This document shows positions 16,190-24,542 of a stretch of 39,451 bases of DNA, piece by piece. The notes below the pieces were generated by a model. It made no database searches. It worked only from the letters and a program-made list of their open reading frames with translations, and was not told the DNA's origin. Each line of letters opens with the position of its first letter. The stretch's first letter is position 1. Source of the stretch: Actinomycetes bacterium (GTDB taxonomy: Bacteria > Actinomycetota > Actinomycetes > Mycobacteriales > Mycobacteriaceae); the NCBI GenBank assembly GCA_023417985.1, contig JAEZDV010000139.1, positions 1 to 39,451 on the forward strand, read 5' to 3'. A program made the position numbers and the translations under genes.

Positions 16190-17131
16190 CTACCTCTGGT
16201 CGACTACAGCGGTGGTCTCGAGCGACACCGCATGCGTCTGTTCGAGGTAGCGCACCACGGCGGTCTGGTCCACGCCCGGCTCGAGGGCGTCGACCGCCGC
16301 GTTCCACACACGTCCGACGGTCTCGCCCAGTACCGGTGCGATCCCCTGATCGTGTGCCAGATCGAGCGCGATGCCCACGTCCTTGCGCATCAGCGACGCA
16401 GCGAATCCGGAGTCGAATGTGCGCGAGAGAACGAACTTCTCGTACTTCGTCTCGGTGGCCTGATTTCGGCCGCTTCCCGCGTTGAGCACTGCGAGAAGCG
16501 TTTCCGGCGCTATGCCGAATTTGGATCCGACGAGCAGCGCCTCCGCGGCAACCAGCATATTGTTCGCGGCCAGCAAGTTGTTGAGAGCCTTGGCCGCGTG
16601 CCCCGCGCCCACCGCCCCGACGTGGATGATCTCCTGTCCGGTCTCCTGCAACAACGACCGCACTCTGTCGACGATTTCGGTGTCGCCACCGACCATGACG
16701 GCAAGCGCTGCCTGCTCGGCCTTCGCGACTCCACCGCTCACCGGTGCATCGACGACGAAGATTTCTTTTTCCGAAGCGAACTCGGCGAGCCGCTGTGTGC
16801 GGGTCGGCACGCTCGACCCCATGTCGATCAGCACCGTGCCTGGACGGAGATGCGCGAGCAACCCGTCGTCGCCCAGCACCACGGCGTCGACGATGTCGCT
16901 GGTCGGCAGCACCAGCACCACCACGTCGCACTCCGCGAAGTCAGCGAAACCGGAGGCACCGATCACGCCCGGATGCTCGTCGACGAAGCGTTGCTGCGCA
17001 TCGACGTCGGCGTCGCGCACCACCATGGTTCGGTCGTGGCGTGCGAAGTTGCGGGCGATCGGGCGGCCCATCGCCCCGAGCCCGACGTGGCCGAGGCGGC
17101 CGACCTGCGTCGTATCAGCTGTGGCACTCAT
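16190..17131 (-). CDS. 3-hydroxyisobutyrate dehydrogenase-family dehydrogenase 3
   Basis: A 313-residue beta-hydroxyacid dehydrogenase, longer than the two paralogues at 10462 and 11280. HVGLGAMGRPIARN (15-28) is the Rossmann loop, DAPVSGGVAKAEQ (128-140) the substrate motif, and GAGHAAKALNNLL holds catalytic Lys181. A 13-residue polar leader precedes the fold, so a later start is possible. However, the ATG at 17131 gives a 4-nt ATGA overlap with the stop of the CMD-like gene, which supports it. It is the last gene of the six-gene operon that begins with the LuxE-like gene. It may process a hydroxyacid or semialdehyde produced by the reductases of that operon. Confidence 0.9.
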   Translation of the reverse strand: MSATADTTQVGRLGHVGLGAMGRPIARNFARHDRTMVVRDADVDAQQRFVDEHPGVIGASGFADFAECDVVVLVLPTSDIVDAVVLGDDGLLAHLRPGTVLIDMGSSVPTRTQRLAEFASEKEIFVVDAPVSGGVAKAEQAALAVMVGGDTEIVDRVRSLLQETGQEIIHVGAVGAGHAAKALNNLLAANNMLVAAEALLVGSKFGIAPETLLAVLNAGSGRNQATETKYEKFVLSRTFDSGFAASLMRKDVGIALDLAHDQGIAPVLGETVGRVWNAAVDALEPGVDQTAVVRYLEQTHAVSLETTAVVDQR

Positions 17132-17601
17132 GCTTGCGCCTCCTCGCTGTCTGCCGTCGTCGTCTCAGAGGAGTCGAGAGGGCCCAGTTGTTCCACCAGA
17201 GTCGCCTGCACGACCCGCATCGCCGCCAGTCCCGCCGGCGCGCCGACATAAGCGGTGGCGTGCACGACCGCCTCGGATATTTCTCTGCGGGTCAGTCCGT
17301 TCCGGAGCGCCGCGCGCACATGGGTCGCAAGTTCGGTGTGCTGGCCCAGCGCGATGAGCAGTGAGACGGTGACGAGAGAGCGGTCGCGTCGCCCGAGCCC
17401 GTCCCGAGTCCACACACCACCCCACACGAACTCGCTGACGTAGCCCTGAAGAGCTTCGCCGTCGGTACCCGCATTGCGGCTCAGCGCGGCGTCGACGTAC
17501 TCGTCACCCAGGACTCCCCTGCGTGCGGTGAGACCGGCGTTGTAGACCGTGTCGTGTGCGGCAGCGACATCGCTCTGCACTGTCGTGACGTCTCGAGACA
17601 T
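17128..17601 (-). CDS. Carboxymuconolactone decarboxylase-family protein (PcaC-like)
   Basis: A 157-residue protein from ATG 17601, 6 nt after AAGGGATC. A longer open frame would invade the upstream dehydrogenase and is not supported. The core GVWTRDGLGRRDRSLVTVS, then HTELATHVRAALRNGLT and ISEAVVHATAYVGAPAGLAA, is the classic gamma-carboxymuconolactone decarboxylase fold. It contains no CxxC pair, so it is not an AhpD-type peroxidase. True PcaC works in the protocatechuate branch of the beta-ketoadipate pathway, but no other pca gene is here, so it probably decarboxylates or isomerises a related beta-keto or lactone intermediate. It sits between an ALDH and a HIBADH-like gene. Confidence 0.9.
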   Translation of the reverse strand: MSRDVTTVQSDVAAAHDTVYNAGLTARRGVLGDEYVDAALSRNAGTDGEALQGYVSEFVWGGVWTRDGLGRRDRSLVTVSLLIALGQHTELATHVRAALRNGLTRREISEAVVHATAYVGAPAGLAAMRVVQATLVEQLGPLDSSETTTADSEEAQA

Positions 17602-17627
17602 CGATGATCCCTTCGTGGCCGGTCGCT

Positions 17628-19064
17628 TCAGAGCCGAGCCGAATCGAGTTTGACGGTAACGCATTTGATCTGCCCGTAATGGTGTAGCGCCTCCACACCC
17701 TTTTCCCGGCCGTAGCCACTGTTCTTCCAACCCCCGAAGGGTGTCTGGACGGATCCCGTCGACCACGTGTTGACGAAGACCTGACCGGTGCGCAGGCGGC
17801 CGCTCACCGTGAGTCCACGGGAGATGTCCCTGGTCCACACCCCGGCCACCAGCCCGTAGTCGGAGTCGTTGGCGATGGCGACCGCGTCGGCTGCGGTGTC
17901 GAAGGGGATGACGACGAGCACCGGGCCGAAGATCTCTTCCCGGGCGATGCGCATCGCGTTGTCGACGCCGCTGTACACGGTGGGATCGATGTAGAACCCG
18001 CCCGATTCCGCGGCGAAGTCCGAGACCGTTCCCCCGGTTTCGACACGCGCCCCTTCGGATTCGGCGATCTTGAAGTATTCCTGCACCTTCCGGAACTGCT
18101 CGCGCGTGACGAGCGGACCCATATCGTGCCCGACGCGGATACGGGCGACGGCGTCCACGAGACGGCTCACCACCTCGTCGTGCACTTCTCGTTGCACGAG
18201 GAGCCGGGTGCCGGCCGAACAGACCTGCCCCGCGTTGGCGGTGAACCCCTGCACCGCTCCCGCGATCGCGGCATCGAGATCAGCGTCGGAAAACACGATG
18301 TTCGCGGACTTCCCGCCGAGTTCGAGCGTCACCGGGATGACCCGGTCGGCGGCGATACCGGCGATCACCTGGCCGGTGGGCACCGAACCGGTGAAGGCGA
18401 CCTTCGCGATATCGCGGTGATGTACGACTGCGGCCCCGGCTTCCGCTCCCGTCCCCAGCACGACGGTGAACGCGCCCGCAGGAAAGCCCACCTCGGTAGC
18501 GAGCTGCGCAAGTCGCACGCTGGAGGCCGAGGTGTTCTCGGAAGGCTTGAGAACCACGGTGTTTCCCGCAGCGAGGGCAGGCGCGCAGGCACGCGCCGAC
18601 TGGTTGAGCGGAAGGTTCCACGGCGTAATCACCCCGATGACGCCGAACGGTTCCCGCATCGTGAAAACGTGCTGGTCTGGTGCGATGTCGAGGGTCTCAC
18701 CTACGGGCATGCCCACGAGTCCGCCGTAGAACTCGAAGTAGGTCGCAGAGTTCTCGACCTCAGCCATAGCGACCTGCTCGGGTTTACCGGTTTCGCTGCT
18801 CTCGAGCGCAGCGAGAGTCGTCGCGTCCGCTCGCATCGCGCGGGCGAGTTCGACGAGCAGCCTGCCGCGGCCGAGTGCCGGAACGGCAAGCCAATTCGCG
18901 GTCGCCTGCACAGCGGCGTGCACCGCCGCATCCACATCTGCGGCACCGCCGCGGGCGACCTGCCGAACGGTCCGTCCGGTCGCAGGGTCGGTGACCGGGA
19001 GGTACTCGCCCCCGGCGGGGGTCACCGGCACGCCACCGATCCAATGGTCGAGCGTCTCCATCAT
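17628..19064 (-). CDS. NAD(P)+-dependent aldehyde dehydrogenase
   Basis: A 478-residue ALDH with all key residues: PWN at 148-150, FTGSVPTGQ (224-232), Glu248 in LELGGKSANIV, Cys282 in NAGQVCSAGTR and the C-terminal PFGGWKNSGYGREKG block. It resembles betaine- or hydroxymuconic-semialdehyde-type dehydrogenases in length and motif spelling. It lies 26 nt upstream of the CMD-like gene and 51 nt downstream of the aldo/keto reductase in the LuxE-led operon. With an aldehyde-forming acyl reductase in the same operon, the presence of an aldehyde-consuming oxidase is notable: the aldehydes handled must be different, or LuxC runs in the oxidative direction. Confidence 0.93.
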   Translation of the reverse strand: MMETLDHWIGGVPVTPAGGEYLPVTDPATGRTVRQVARGGAADVDAAVHAAVQATANWLAVPALGRGRLLVELARAMRADATTLAALESSETGKPEQVAMAEVENSATYFEFYGGLVGMPVGETLDIAPDQHVFTMREPFGVIGVITPWNLPLNQSARACAPALAAGNTVVLKPSENTSASSVRLAQLATEVGFPAGAFTVVLGTGAEAGAAVVHHRDIAKVAFTGSVPTGQVIAGIAADRVIPVTLELGGKSANIVFSDADLDAAIAGAVQGFTANAGQVCSAGTRLLVQREVHDEVVSRLVDAVARIRVGHDMGPLVTREQFRKVQEYFKIAESEGARVETGGTVSDFAAESGGFYIDPTVYSGVDNAMRIAREEIFGPVLVVIPFDTAADAVAIANDSDYGLVAGVWTRDISRGLTVSGRLRTGQVFVNTWSTGSVQTPFGGWKNSGYGREKGVEALHHYGQIKCVTVKLDSARL

Positions 19065-19115
19065 GTTGCCTTCCCGAAATGGTCGAAAAGCACGCAGGTG
19101 CTTCGTGTGCCGCGG

Positions 19116-20201
19116 TTACCGTGCCGCCGGCGCCGCCTGCCCGTCCGGGTGGGCATCATGGTGCCGCCCGCGCACAGAGACCCCCGCATCTTGCCTCGTT
19201 GCACCCAACGGCGGCAAGGCATCCGGCGAAAGCAACGCACGACGCTCGTGGAGGAACTCGTGGGGGTAACCCATCGAGATGCGCGACGCATTCTCGAGTT
19301 GTGCGACGTGTTCGCCGGTCAGCGTCACGGTGGTGGCACCGAGGTTGTCGCGGAGTTGCGCAACGGTTCGAGCGCCGATCGATACCATCGGTCCGCGGTG
19401 CATCACCCACGCGAGCGCCACCTGAGCGGACGAGGAACCCAGTTCCTCCGCGATCGTCCGCGTCGTGTCGATCACGGTTCGCGCCCGGCCCGGCAATCGG
19501 GCAAGGCTTTCTTCGGAGTGGTCGCGGGCAAGGAGGCCACGTGCGAGCGGACTCCAGGCGCTCACCGAGAGCCCGAGTTCGTCCGCCATCGGCAGCAGGT
19601 CGCGCTCCGGAGTACGCGCAACGAGCGAGTACTCGACCTGCAGCGCGCAGAACGAGGTCCAGCCCCGCAGTTCGGCGATGGCGTCCGACCGGGAGACGAC
19701 CCATGCGGGTGTGTTGGACACCCCGAGTGCGAGCACCTTTCCCGACCGCACCAGATCGTCGAGTGCGCGCAGCGTTTCCTCTGCGGGGGTGCACCGATCC
19801 CACGCGTGAACCCACAGCAGATCGAGATAGTCGGTGCCGAGCCGCTTCAGGCTCGTCTCCACACTGCGGCGCAGGCTCTTCCGGTTGCTCCCCCCGGAAT
19901 TCGCGTCGAGGGGGTCGGTCGGCAGGGTGTACTTGGTGCTTACCACCACCGCGTCACGCTCCGACGCGATCAGCCGGCCGAGGAACTCTTCGCTCGCACC
20001 GTTGGTGTAGTTGTTCGCGGTGTCGACGAAGTTGCCCCCGGCTGAACGGTATTCGTCGTAGATCGCGCGGGAGGTCGCCTCGTCGGCTCCGAATCCCCAC
20101 TCCGTTCCGAAGGTCATGGTGCCCAGGCACAGTTCGCTCACGCGGATGCCGGACTTCCCGAGGACCCGCTGCGCCATTCCGGTCGCACTGTTCTCACGCA
20201 T
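19116..20201 (-). CDS. Aldo/keto reductase
   Basis: A 361-residue TIM-barrel NADPH-dependent oxidoreductase. The catalytic tetrad is visible: Asp60 and Tyr65 in NFVDTANNYTNG, Lys90 in VVVSTKYT, His132 in DLLWVHAWD. Start ATG 20201 overlaps the LuxC-like stop by 8 nt. A second Met at 20177 (MAQRVLGKSG) is the fold's usual start and is an alternative. The last 35-40 residues are Arg/His/Asp-rich and outside the normal fold, possibly a lineage-specific tail. It probably reduces an aldehyde or ketone to the alcohol. Being directly coupled to the acyl reductase, it could take the aldehyde on to an alcohol. Confidence 0.9.
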   Translation of the reverse strand: MRENSATGMAQRVLGKSGIRVSELCLGTMTFGTEWGFGADEATSRAIYDEYRSAGGNFVDTANNYTNGASEEFLGRLIASERDAVVVSTKYTLPTDPLDANSGGSNRKSLRRSVETSLKRLGTDYLDLLWVHAWDRCTPAEETLRALDDLVRSGKVLALGVSNTPAWVVSRSDAIAELRGWTSFCALQVEYSLVARTPERDLLPMADELGLSVSAWSPLARGLLARDHSEESLARLPGRARTVIDTTRTIAEELGSSSAQVALAWVMHRGPMVSIGARTVAQLRDNLGATTVTLTGEHVAQLENASRISMGYPHEFLHERRALLSPDALPPLGATRQDAGVSVRGRHHDAHPDGQAAPAAR

Positions 20202-21603
20202 CGTCGTCCACCACCCAGTTGACGAAGCGGTGCAGCGGGTACATGCCGTCGTGCGGGCCACCCATGCTGCCCTTCAGAGCACTGCCGAGTCGCACGACGC
20301 GCTGGACGCCGGCTGTGGCGAGCAGATCCCGTATCTCGGCCTTCCGCGCCGCCGGATAGACACCGACGGTCTGGGTCGCCACCGTGGCGTAGGACGCTGC
20401 CTCCCGCATCTGCGCGACGGGAATGACGTTGACGGTCTTGTCGGTCGGATGGAAATCCACCATCTCCGGTGACCGCACCACAAGACCGCTGCCGTCGAAC
20501 GTGCCCCACACGCGGTATTCGGGTTCGAGGAAGCGCATGCCTTCGACGGCTTCGCGGATCTCGGCGCCGGGCTTCGGCCCGAAAGCCTCCGCGAAGTCGC
20601 GGTCCACCCCCAGACGCTCGTGCAACAGCGCACAGAAGCGGTCGACCTGTTCTTCGTCTCCTTCGACGCAGATGTGCCGGGCCGCCAGACACGCGTCCTG
20701 GTTGAAGATGGTGGCATCCAGGGCCGCCAGTTCGGCAACCTCGCGCAACGTCTCGTCGGAGTCGAATGCCTCGCGGCCGATGATCGACATGGAGACCTTG
20801 GGGTCGAACGAGATCAGCTGGAAACCCGGCCCCGCATACTTCGCGGCATTCTCGATGGCCGAACCGCCGCCCCACGCGACCAGTTTGTCGAAGTACTGCG
20901 AGCGGTAGAGAACGTTCTCGACCTTTTCGTCTCCGCCCCGCCAGTAGACCGCGGAGATCGATCGGAGCACCGGATGATCGGGTGCGATGTCCGCCATCGT
21001 GCGCAGCACGGCGACGGTGGTGAACGGATCGGCCGACGGCATCTTGAAGAGGTTGACCCCTTTGGTGAGGGCGGCATCCGCGATCGTGGTCATCGCTGCG
21101 CTCGGGGAGTTGCCGGCCATCATGTGGACGAGCCGTGGCGGGAAGGCGCGTACCCGGCTCACGCTGCCGTTCGGGTCGGTTCGTTCTGTCCAGCCGTCGA
21201 GGACGTCGAGGCTCCCGAAGGTGCGTTCGAGCCGGTATTCGAGGGCCCGCCTGGTCAGGAACTGTCCGGGTCGCGCGAAGGTGTTCTCGATGATCCGACG
21301 GGGAAGGGCGCTGACCTGAACCGTCATCTCGAGGGATTCCTGGAGATATTCGTTCTTCTCGAGGGTCAGGTACTGCGCGGTTTCCACCAGGAAGTCGATG
21401 ATCTCCGCGACCGGAACGTCGAACGCGGGCCCGGGCTCCGAGCGCGGCGCGAACAATCCGTTGTACTCGAGGCGCGGCGTCACGAACGGCACGCCGAAGT
21501 CGCGGGAGAGGTATTCGCTGTCCTCCCCCCAGATCAGTTCGCCGCGAACGAAGTGCGGCACCCGTATCTTGGCCGCGCGCGGCGCGGAAGCGGTTGTGGT
21601 CAT
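20194..21603 (-). CDS. LuxC-like acyl-CoA/acyl-protein reductase
   Basis: A 469-residue ALDH-like reductase of the LuxC family (Pfam 'acyl-CoA reductase'). The probable active-site Cys305 is in NQDACLAARHICVEG, comparable to the QxxC of LuxC. HMMAGNSPSAAMTTI (160-174) and AWGGGSAIENAAKY (243-256) fit the cofactor-binding half. LuxC reduces an acyl group handed over by LuxE to an aldehyde with NADPH. The start at ATG 21603 is chosen because it follows GAGGAATGAG and leaves 7 nt after the LuxE-like stop. The frame extends 13 codons further upstream into that gene. No luciferase luxAB pair is adjacent. It could also run as a CoA-acylating aldehyde oxidase. Confidence 0.88.
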   Translation of the reverse strand: MTTTASAPRAAKIRVPHFVRGELIWGEDSEYLSRDFGVPFVTPRLEYNGLFAPRSEPGPAFDVPVAEIIDFLVETAQYLTLEKNEYLQESLEMTVQVSALPRRIIENTFARPGQFLTRRALEYRLERTFGSLDVLDGWTERTDPNGSVSRVRAFPPRLVHMMAGNSPSAAMTTIADAALTKGVNLFKMPSADPFTTVAVLRTMADIAPDHPVLRSISAVYWRGGDEKVENVLYRSQYFDKLVAWGGGSAIENAAKYAGPGFQLISFDPKVSMSIIGREAFDSDETLREVAELAALDATIFNQDACLAARHICVEGDEEQVDRFCALLHERLGVDRDFAEAFGPKPGAEIREAVEGMRFLEPEYRVWGTFDGSGLVVRSPEMVDFHPTDKTVNVIPVAQMREAASYATVATQTVGVYPAARKAEIRDLLATAGVQRVVRLGSALKGSMGGPHDGMYPLHRFVNWVVDDDA

Positions 21604-21610
21604 GGTCGTC

Positions 21611-22906
21611 TCATTCCTCGATGAAGCCGCGGACGTACGCATCCATGGTTCCGGCGCACGTGATCTTGTCGTCGTCGCCCAGGTCGGAGTAGCGCGCGAT
21701 ATCGGGAAGGATCGTCTCGCCGGAGCGTCCGCACGGGCACCCGTCGAGTTCGACGACGATGCGGTCCCCGGAGATCGTTCCGCCCCACCGACCGTCGACG
21801 GTCAGGTCGAAGAAGGCCGCACGGCCCTCGATTCTTCCGTCCACCACGTCCGCAAGCTTTTCGCCGTCCTTGTCGAGGACGAAGAGCACGAGCTCGTCGG
21901 GTACGTGATAGCGCCCGCCGAAGCATCTGGGCATGCGGAGGTTGAGTTCCTGCATGGAGTAGTAGTGGAAGAACCGCTCGGGCGCGATGTCGAGCATTGC
22001 GAAGATCTGCTCCTGGTAATCGGCCGGCAGCGTACTGCCCTTCAGTCCGCCGCCGACCGTCAGTGCGTTGCCGCCCGAAATGGTTCCCTCTCGGGCGCCC
22101 TTCTCCCGCAGGATCTCCACCAACCGGAACAGTTGCGTGAACTGGGCGTTGAAGAAGATCGGCTCGGTGGGCCGCGCAAGAATGTGGTCGGCCCAGTGGT
22201 GCAGGCGCCGCTCCTGTTCCGCCGCGCGCCCCTGCGCCTCCGCTTCGAAGGCGGACACTTCGTCCGGCGTTGCGGTTCCGTCGGCCATGGCGCGTCGCAT
22301 GGCCTGTAACCGGGCCATGTACCGGTGGTGCCCGACGGGCGGGTTGCCCTCGAACAGCGGGATGCCGTCGGGGTGCCGGTAGTTGTCGATGATCAGGTCG
22401 CGCATGGCGATGTGTGCACTCTGTCCGGTGTCGGGCCCGACGGGGATGACGTGCCAGCGACATTCGGGGGGCATTCCGAGTTCGGTGAGCCCGTCCATCA
22501 TGTTCTGCATGTTCGCTTCCCGGTCGCGAACCGACTTGTTGAGGAAAGATCCCTTGCCGCTCGTGCCGCTCGAACTCGAGACGAGATGCCCCGCCGCCTC
22601 CAGTGCTTCGATCCACTCGTCGACGTCGGTGACGCCCGAGACGTCGACGTCGGTGACCCGGTGCGTCGACACCGAATCGATCCAGCGGTTCATGCTCGAC
22701 CAGCGGCCCTTGGCGATGAGCGATTCCGGGTAGCTCTTGTAGGTCGTGTGGGGGAACAGCAACGGGACCATGTCCTCGCGGGATCTGATCTCGGTGATGC
22801 CTTCGGCCTCTGCGCGTTGCCGCAGCGCGGGGACCTGATGGCGCCGTTCCTGGAACCTGGCGTCGAGTCCGCTGATTACGTCATTCTTGTCTCGAGTTAG
22901 CGACAT
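21611..22906 (-). CDS. LuxE/PaaK-like acyl-protein synthetase (adenylate-forming)
   Basis: A 431-residue protein beginning at ATG 22906, 1 nt downstream of a strong CCGGAGGGG. It has the adenylate-forming P-loop SSSSGTSGKGS (110-120), HYYSMQELN and, near the C-terminus, DGCPCGRSG, a Cys-rich spelling also seen in PaaK/F390-synthetase relatives. LuxE activates a fatty acid as acyl-AMP, carries it as a thioester on a Cys and passes it to LuxC. Which Cys would do so here is not certain. It leads a six-gene operon and is divergent from a TetR gene, so it is probably repressed by a TetR protein. CoA-ligase activity (phenylacetate-CoA ligase type) is the alternative. Confidence 0.85.
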   Translation of the reverse strand: MSLTRDKNDVISGLDARFQERRHQVPALRQRAEAEGITEIRSREDMVPLLFPHTTYKSYPESLIAKGRWSSMNRWIDSVSTHRVTDVDVSGVTDVDEWIEALEAAGHLVSSSSGTSGKGSFLNKSVRDREANMQNMMDGLTELGMPPECRWHVIPVGPDTGQSAHIAMRDLIIDNYRHPDGIPLFEGNPPVGHHRYMARLQAMRRAMADGTATPDEVSAFEAEAQGRAAEQERRLHHWADHILARPTEPIFFNAQFTQLFRLVEILREKGAREGTISGGNALTVGGGLKGSTLPADYQEQIFAMLDIAPERFFHYYSMQELNLRMPRCFGGRYHVPDELVLFVLDKDGEKLADVVDGRIEGRAAFFDLTVDGRWGGTISGDRIVVELDGCPCGRSGETILPDIARYSDLGDDDKITCAGTMDAYVRGFIEE

Positions 22907-22917
22907 ATCCCCTCCGG

Positions 22918-22932
22918 CGGTATACGATTCTT
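22918..22932. promoter_or_regulatory. Degenerate copy of the island operator upstream of the LuxE-led operon
   Basis: On the minus strand, CAAGAATCGTATACC matches the left half and centre of the site at 25913 (AAGAA-TCCTA-TTCTG) but not its right half. Nearby inverted arms GGTAT and ATACC enclose ATTCTTGAAT. This lies in the 91-nt gap between the LuxE-like gene (22906) and the TetR gene (22998), so it may be the TetR's own operator. The evidence is weak. Confidence 0.3.
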
Positions 22933-22997
22933 GAATAACCATACCCACGGGTCAAGTTTTCTGTCTATGCCCGGATTGCTTTGGCACACTGACGGAT

Positions 22998-23657
22998 ATG
23001 ACGAGCTCCCCGGAACGCGGTGCAGGCACGAAACGAAACAAAGGTGGACGCCCGACCGCCGAACAAGCCACCGAACTCGATCGCCGCATCCGGGAAAGCG
23101 CACTCGAACTGTTCCTCGAGCACGGCTACGAAGGAACGTCCATGAACGGCATCGCCGCGGCGGCAGGCACGACGAAACCGTCCCTCTACGCACGGTTCCC
23201 CACCAAGGAGGCAGTGTTCAGGGCGGTGATGGGCTGGGCGGTGCAGCGAACCGACTGGCCCTTTCCGGAACTGCCGGCACCAGACTTCGACGACCTCGAG
23301 AGTGCGCTGATCGAGATCGCGACCGCCGCACTACGACGCGCACTCGACCCCTCGATGATCCGGCTCGAACAGGTCGCGATCGCGCACGCGTCGAGCTATC
23401 CCGAGATCGCACGCCGGACGTACGGACGCGGCGCGTGGCCCCGCACCCAGCTCGTGGCCGACCTGCTCCGGCACCACGCCGAGAGCGGCGCTATCGTCGC
23501 CGACGATCCGGAGATGCTCGCCGAGTTGTTTCTCGGCATGGCCTCGAGTGCGCCCGCGCGGCTCGCGTCGTTCGGCATCGTCCGCGACACCGTCGAGTCC
23601 GACAATCGCATTCGGGCCGCCGTGAAGCTGTTCCTGCGCGGCCTTCGACCGGCGTGA
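22998..23657 (+). CDS. TetR-family transcriptional regulator
   Basis: A 219-residue regulator. After a basic, flexible N-terminus (about residues 1-28), the helix-turn-helix spans about 32-76: ESALELFLEHGYEGTSMNGI, then AAAAGTTKPSLYARFPTKEAVF. The rest is an all-alpha ligand domain of about 140 residues. It is divergent from the LuxE-led operon with only 91 nt between starts, the classic arrangement for a repressor of its neighbour and itself. Inducers of such regulators in catabolic clusters are usually pathway CoA thioesters. It is one of two candidates for the protein binding the GAGAA-N5-TTCTC sites spread over the window. Its gene lies near the middle of the island. Confidence 0.93.
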   Translation: MTSSPERGAGTKRNKGGRPTAEQATELDRRIRESALELFLEHGYEGTSMNGIAAAAGTTKPSLYARFPTKEAVFRAVMGWAVQRTDWPFPELPAPDFDDLESALIEIATAALRRALDPSMIRLEQVAIAHASSYPEIARRTYGRGAWPRTQLVADLLRHHAESGAIVADDPEMLAELFLGMASSAPARLASFGIVRDTVESDNRIRAAVKLFLRGLRPA

Positions 23658-23696
23658 TCCTTGCAGCGAGCCTGCCCGCTCGGGGCGAGAGTCGCG

Positions 23697-24542
23697 TCAG
23701 AATGCCTGTGTTGCGATCTCGTCGAGGACCGGAAGCAGCACGTCACCGCTCTCGGTGGGAATATCGACGATGACGCGGTCGACCGGCATCTCCCGGAATC
23801 TGTCGAGCACGTCGCCGAGGCCGGGACGAAGTGCCTGCAGGACCGTGACGCGGATACCCGCAGGGTCGCGACCCACTCGCTCCCATTCGACGCGGAGTTC
23901 CTTCAGGTCGCCCTCGAGCATGTCGACCACGTTGTGACCCATAGGGATCCAGCCGTCTGCCCATTTCGCCACCCTGCGGAAACCGATGCGGCCGGGGCGC
24001 ACGCCCAGTAGAAGCGGAGGATGTGGGCGCTGCAACGGTTTCGGACGAACACGGCTGGGAGAGAGACGGACGTAGGTTCCCTCGTAGGACGATTCCTCCT
24101 CGGTCCACAATGCCTTCATGAGGGCGATCTTTTCCTCGACGACCGCATACTTGTCGCGCGCATCGAACCCGTGGTCTTCGAACTCGTCGTTGTTCCAGCC
24201 GAATCCCACTCCGAGCACCAGTCGCCCACCCGACATGACATCGAGCGTAGCCACTGCCTTGGCATACGAAATGGGGTCGTGTCCGCCGGGTAGTGCCGTG
24301 CACGTCCCGACCACGAGATTCGTCGACGCGGCGACAAAAGACAACCCGACGAGGGGATCCCACAATCGGAGATACCGTTCGGGCATCTCTCCGCCGCCCG
24401 GGAAGGGCGTCGCCCTCGCAGTCGGTATGTGCGAATGCTCGGGGACGAACAACGATTCGAACTCTCGTTCTTCCGCGGCACGCGCGAGGTCCACGAGCGG
24501 CATCGATGTGTCGGTTCCGCCGTAGTGGAGACCGACCCTCAT
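23697..24542 (-). CDS. Luciferase-like F420-type oxidoreductase (LLM class)
   Basis: A 281-residue TIM-barrel protein. MRVGLHYGG at the start, ESLFVPEHSHIP (29-40), the cofactor-site segment LVLGVGFGWNNDEFEDHG and PHPPLLLGVRPGRIGFRRVA are typical of the actinobacterial luciferase-like group that uses coenzyme F420 rather than FMN. The start at ATG 24542 overlaps the SDR stop by 4 nt (ATGA). An upstream extension of 16 codons within that gene is rejected. It is the third gene of the VOC-SDR-LLM operon. It probably catalyses a hydride transfer on a pathway ketone or alkene. It is not a LuxA/LuxB equivalent by sequence, although LuxC- and LuxE-like genes lie less than 1 kb away. Confidence 0.9.
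   Translation of the reverse strand: MRVGLHYGGTDTSMPLVDLARAAEEREFESLFVPEHSHIPTARATPFPGGGEMPERYLRLWDPLVGLSFVAASTNLVVGTCTALPGGHDPISYAKAVATLDVMSGGRLVLGVGFGWNNDEFEDHGFDARDKYAVVEEKIALMKALWTEEESSYEGTYVRLSPSRVRPKPLQRPHPPLLLGVRPGRIGFRRVAKWADGWIPMGHNVVDMLEGDLKELRVEWERVGRDPAGIRVTVLQALRPGLGDVLDRFREMPVDRVIVDIPTESGDVLLPVLDEIATQAF

Noticed and set aside
15380..20045. Long plus-strand frames (15380-17251 and 18126-20045) covering the LuxE-led operon
   Set aside because: They are antisense to or out of phase with genes that have clear catalytic motifs, and lack translation signals.
23658..23696. Possible terminator between the TetR and LLM genes (CGAGC-N6-GCTCG)
   Set aside because: The stem is only 5 bp and alternative pairings compete. 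Too weak to list as a terminator.
20194..24542. A bioluminescence (lux) operon
   Set aside because: LuxC- and LuxE-like genes are present, but no LuxA/LuxB pair. The only luciferase-fold gene is F420-type and in another operon.
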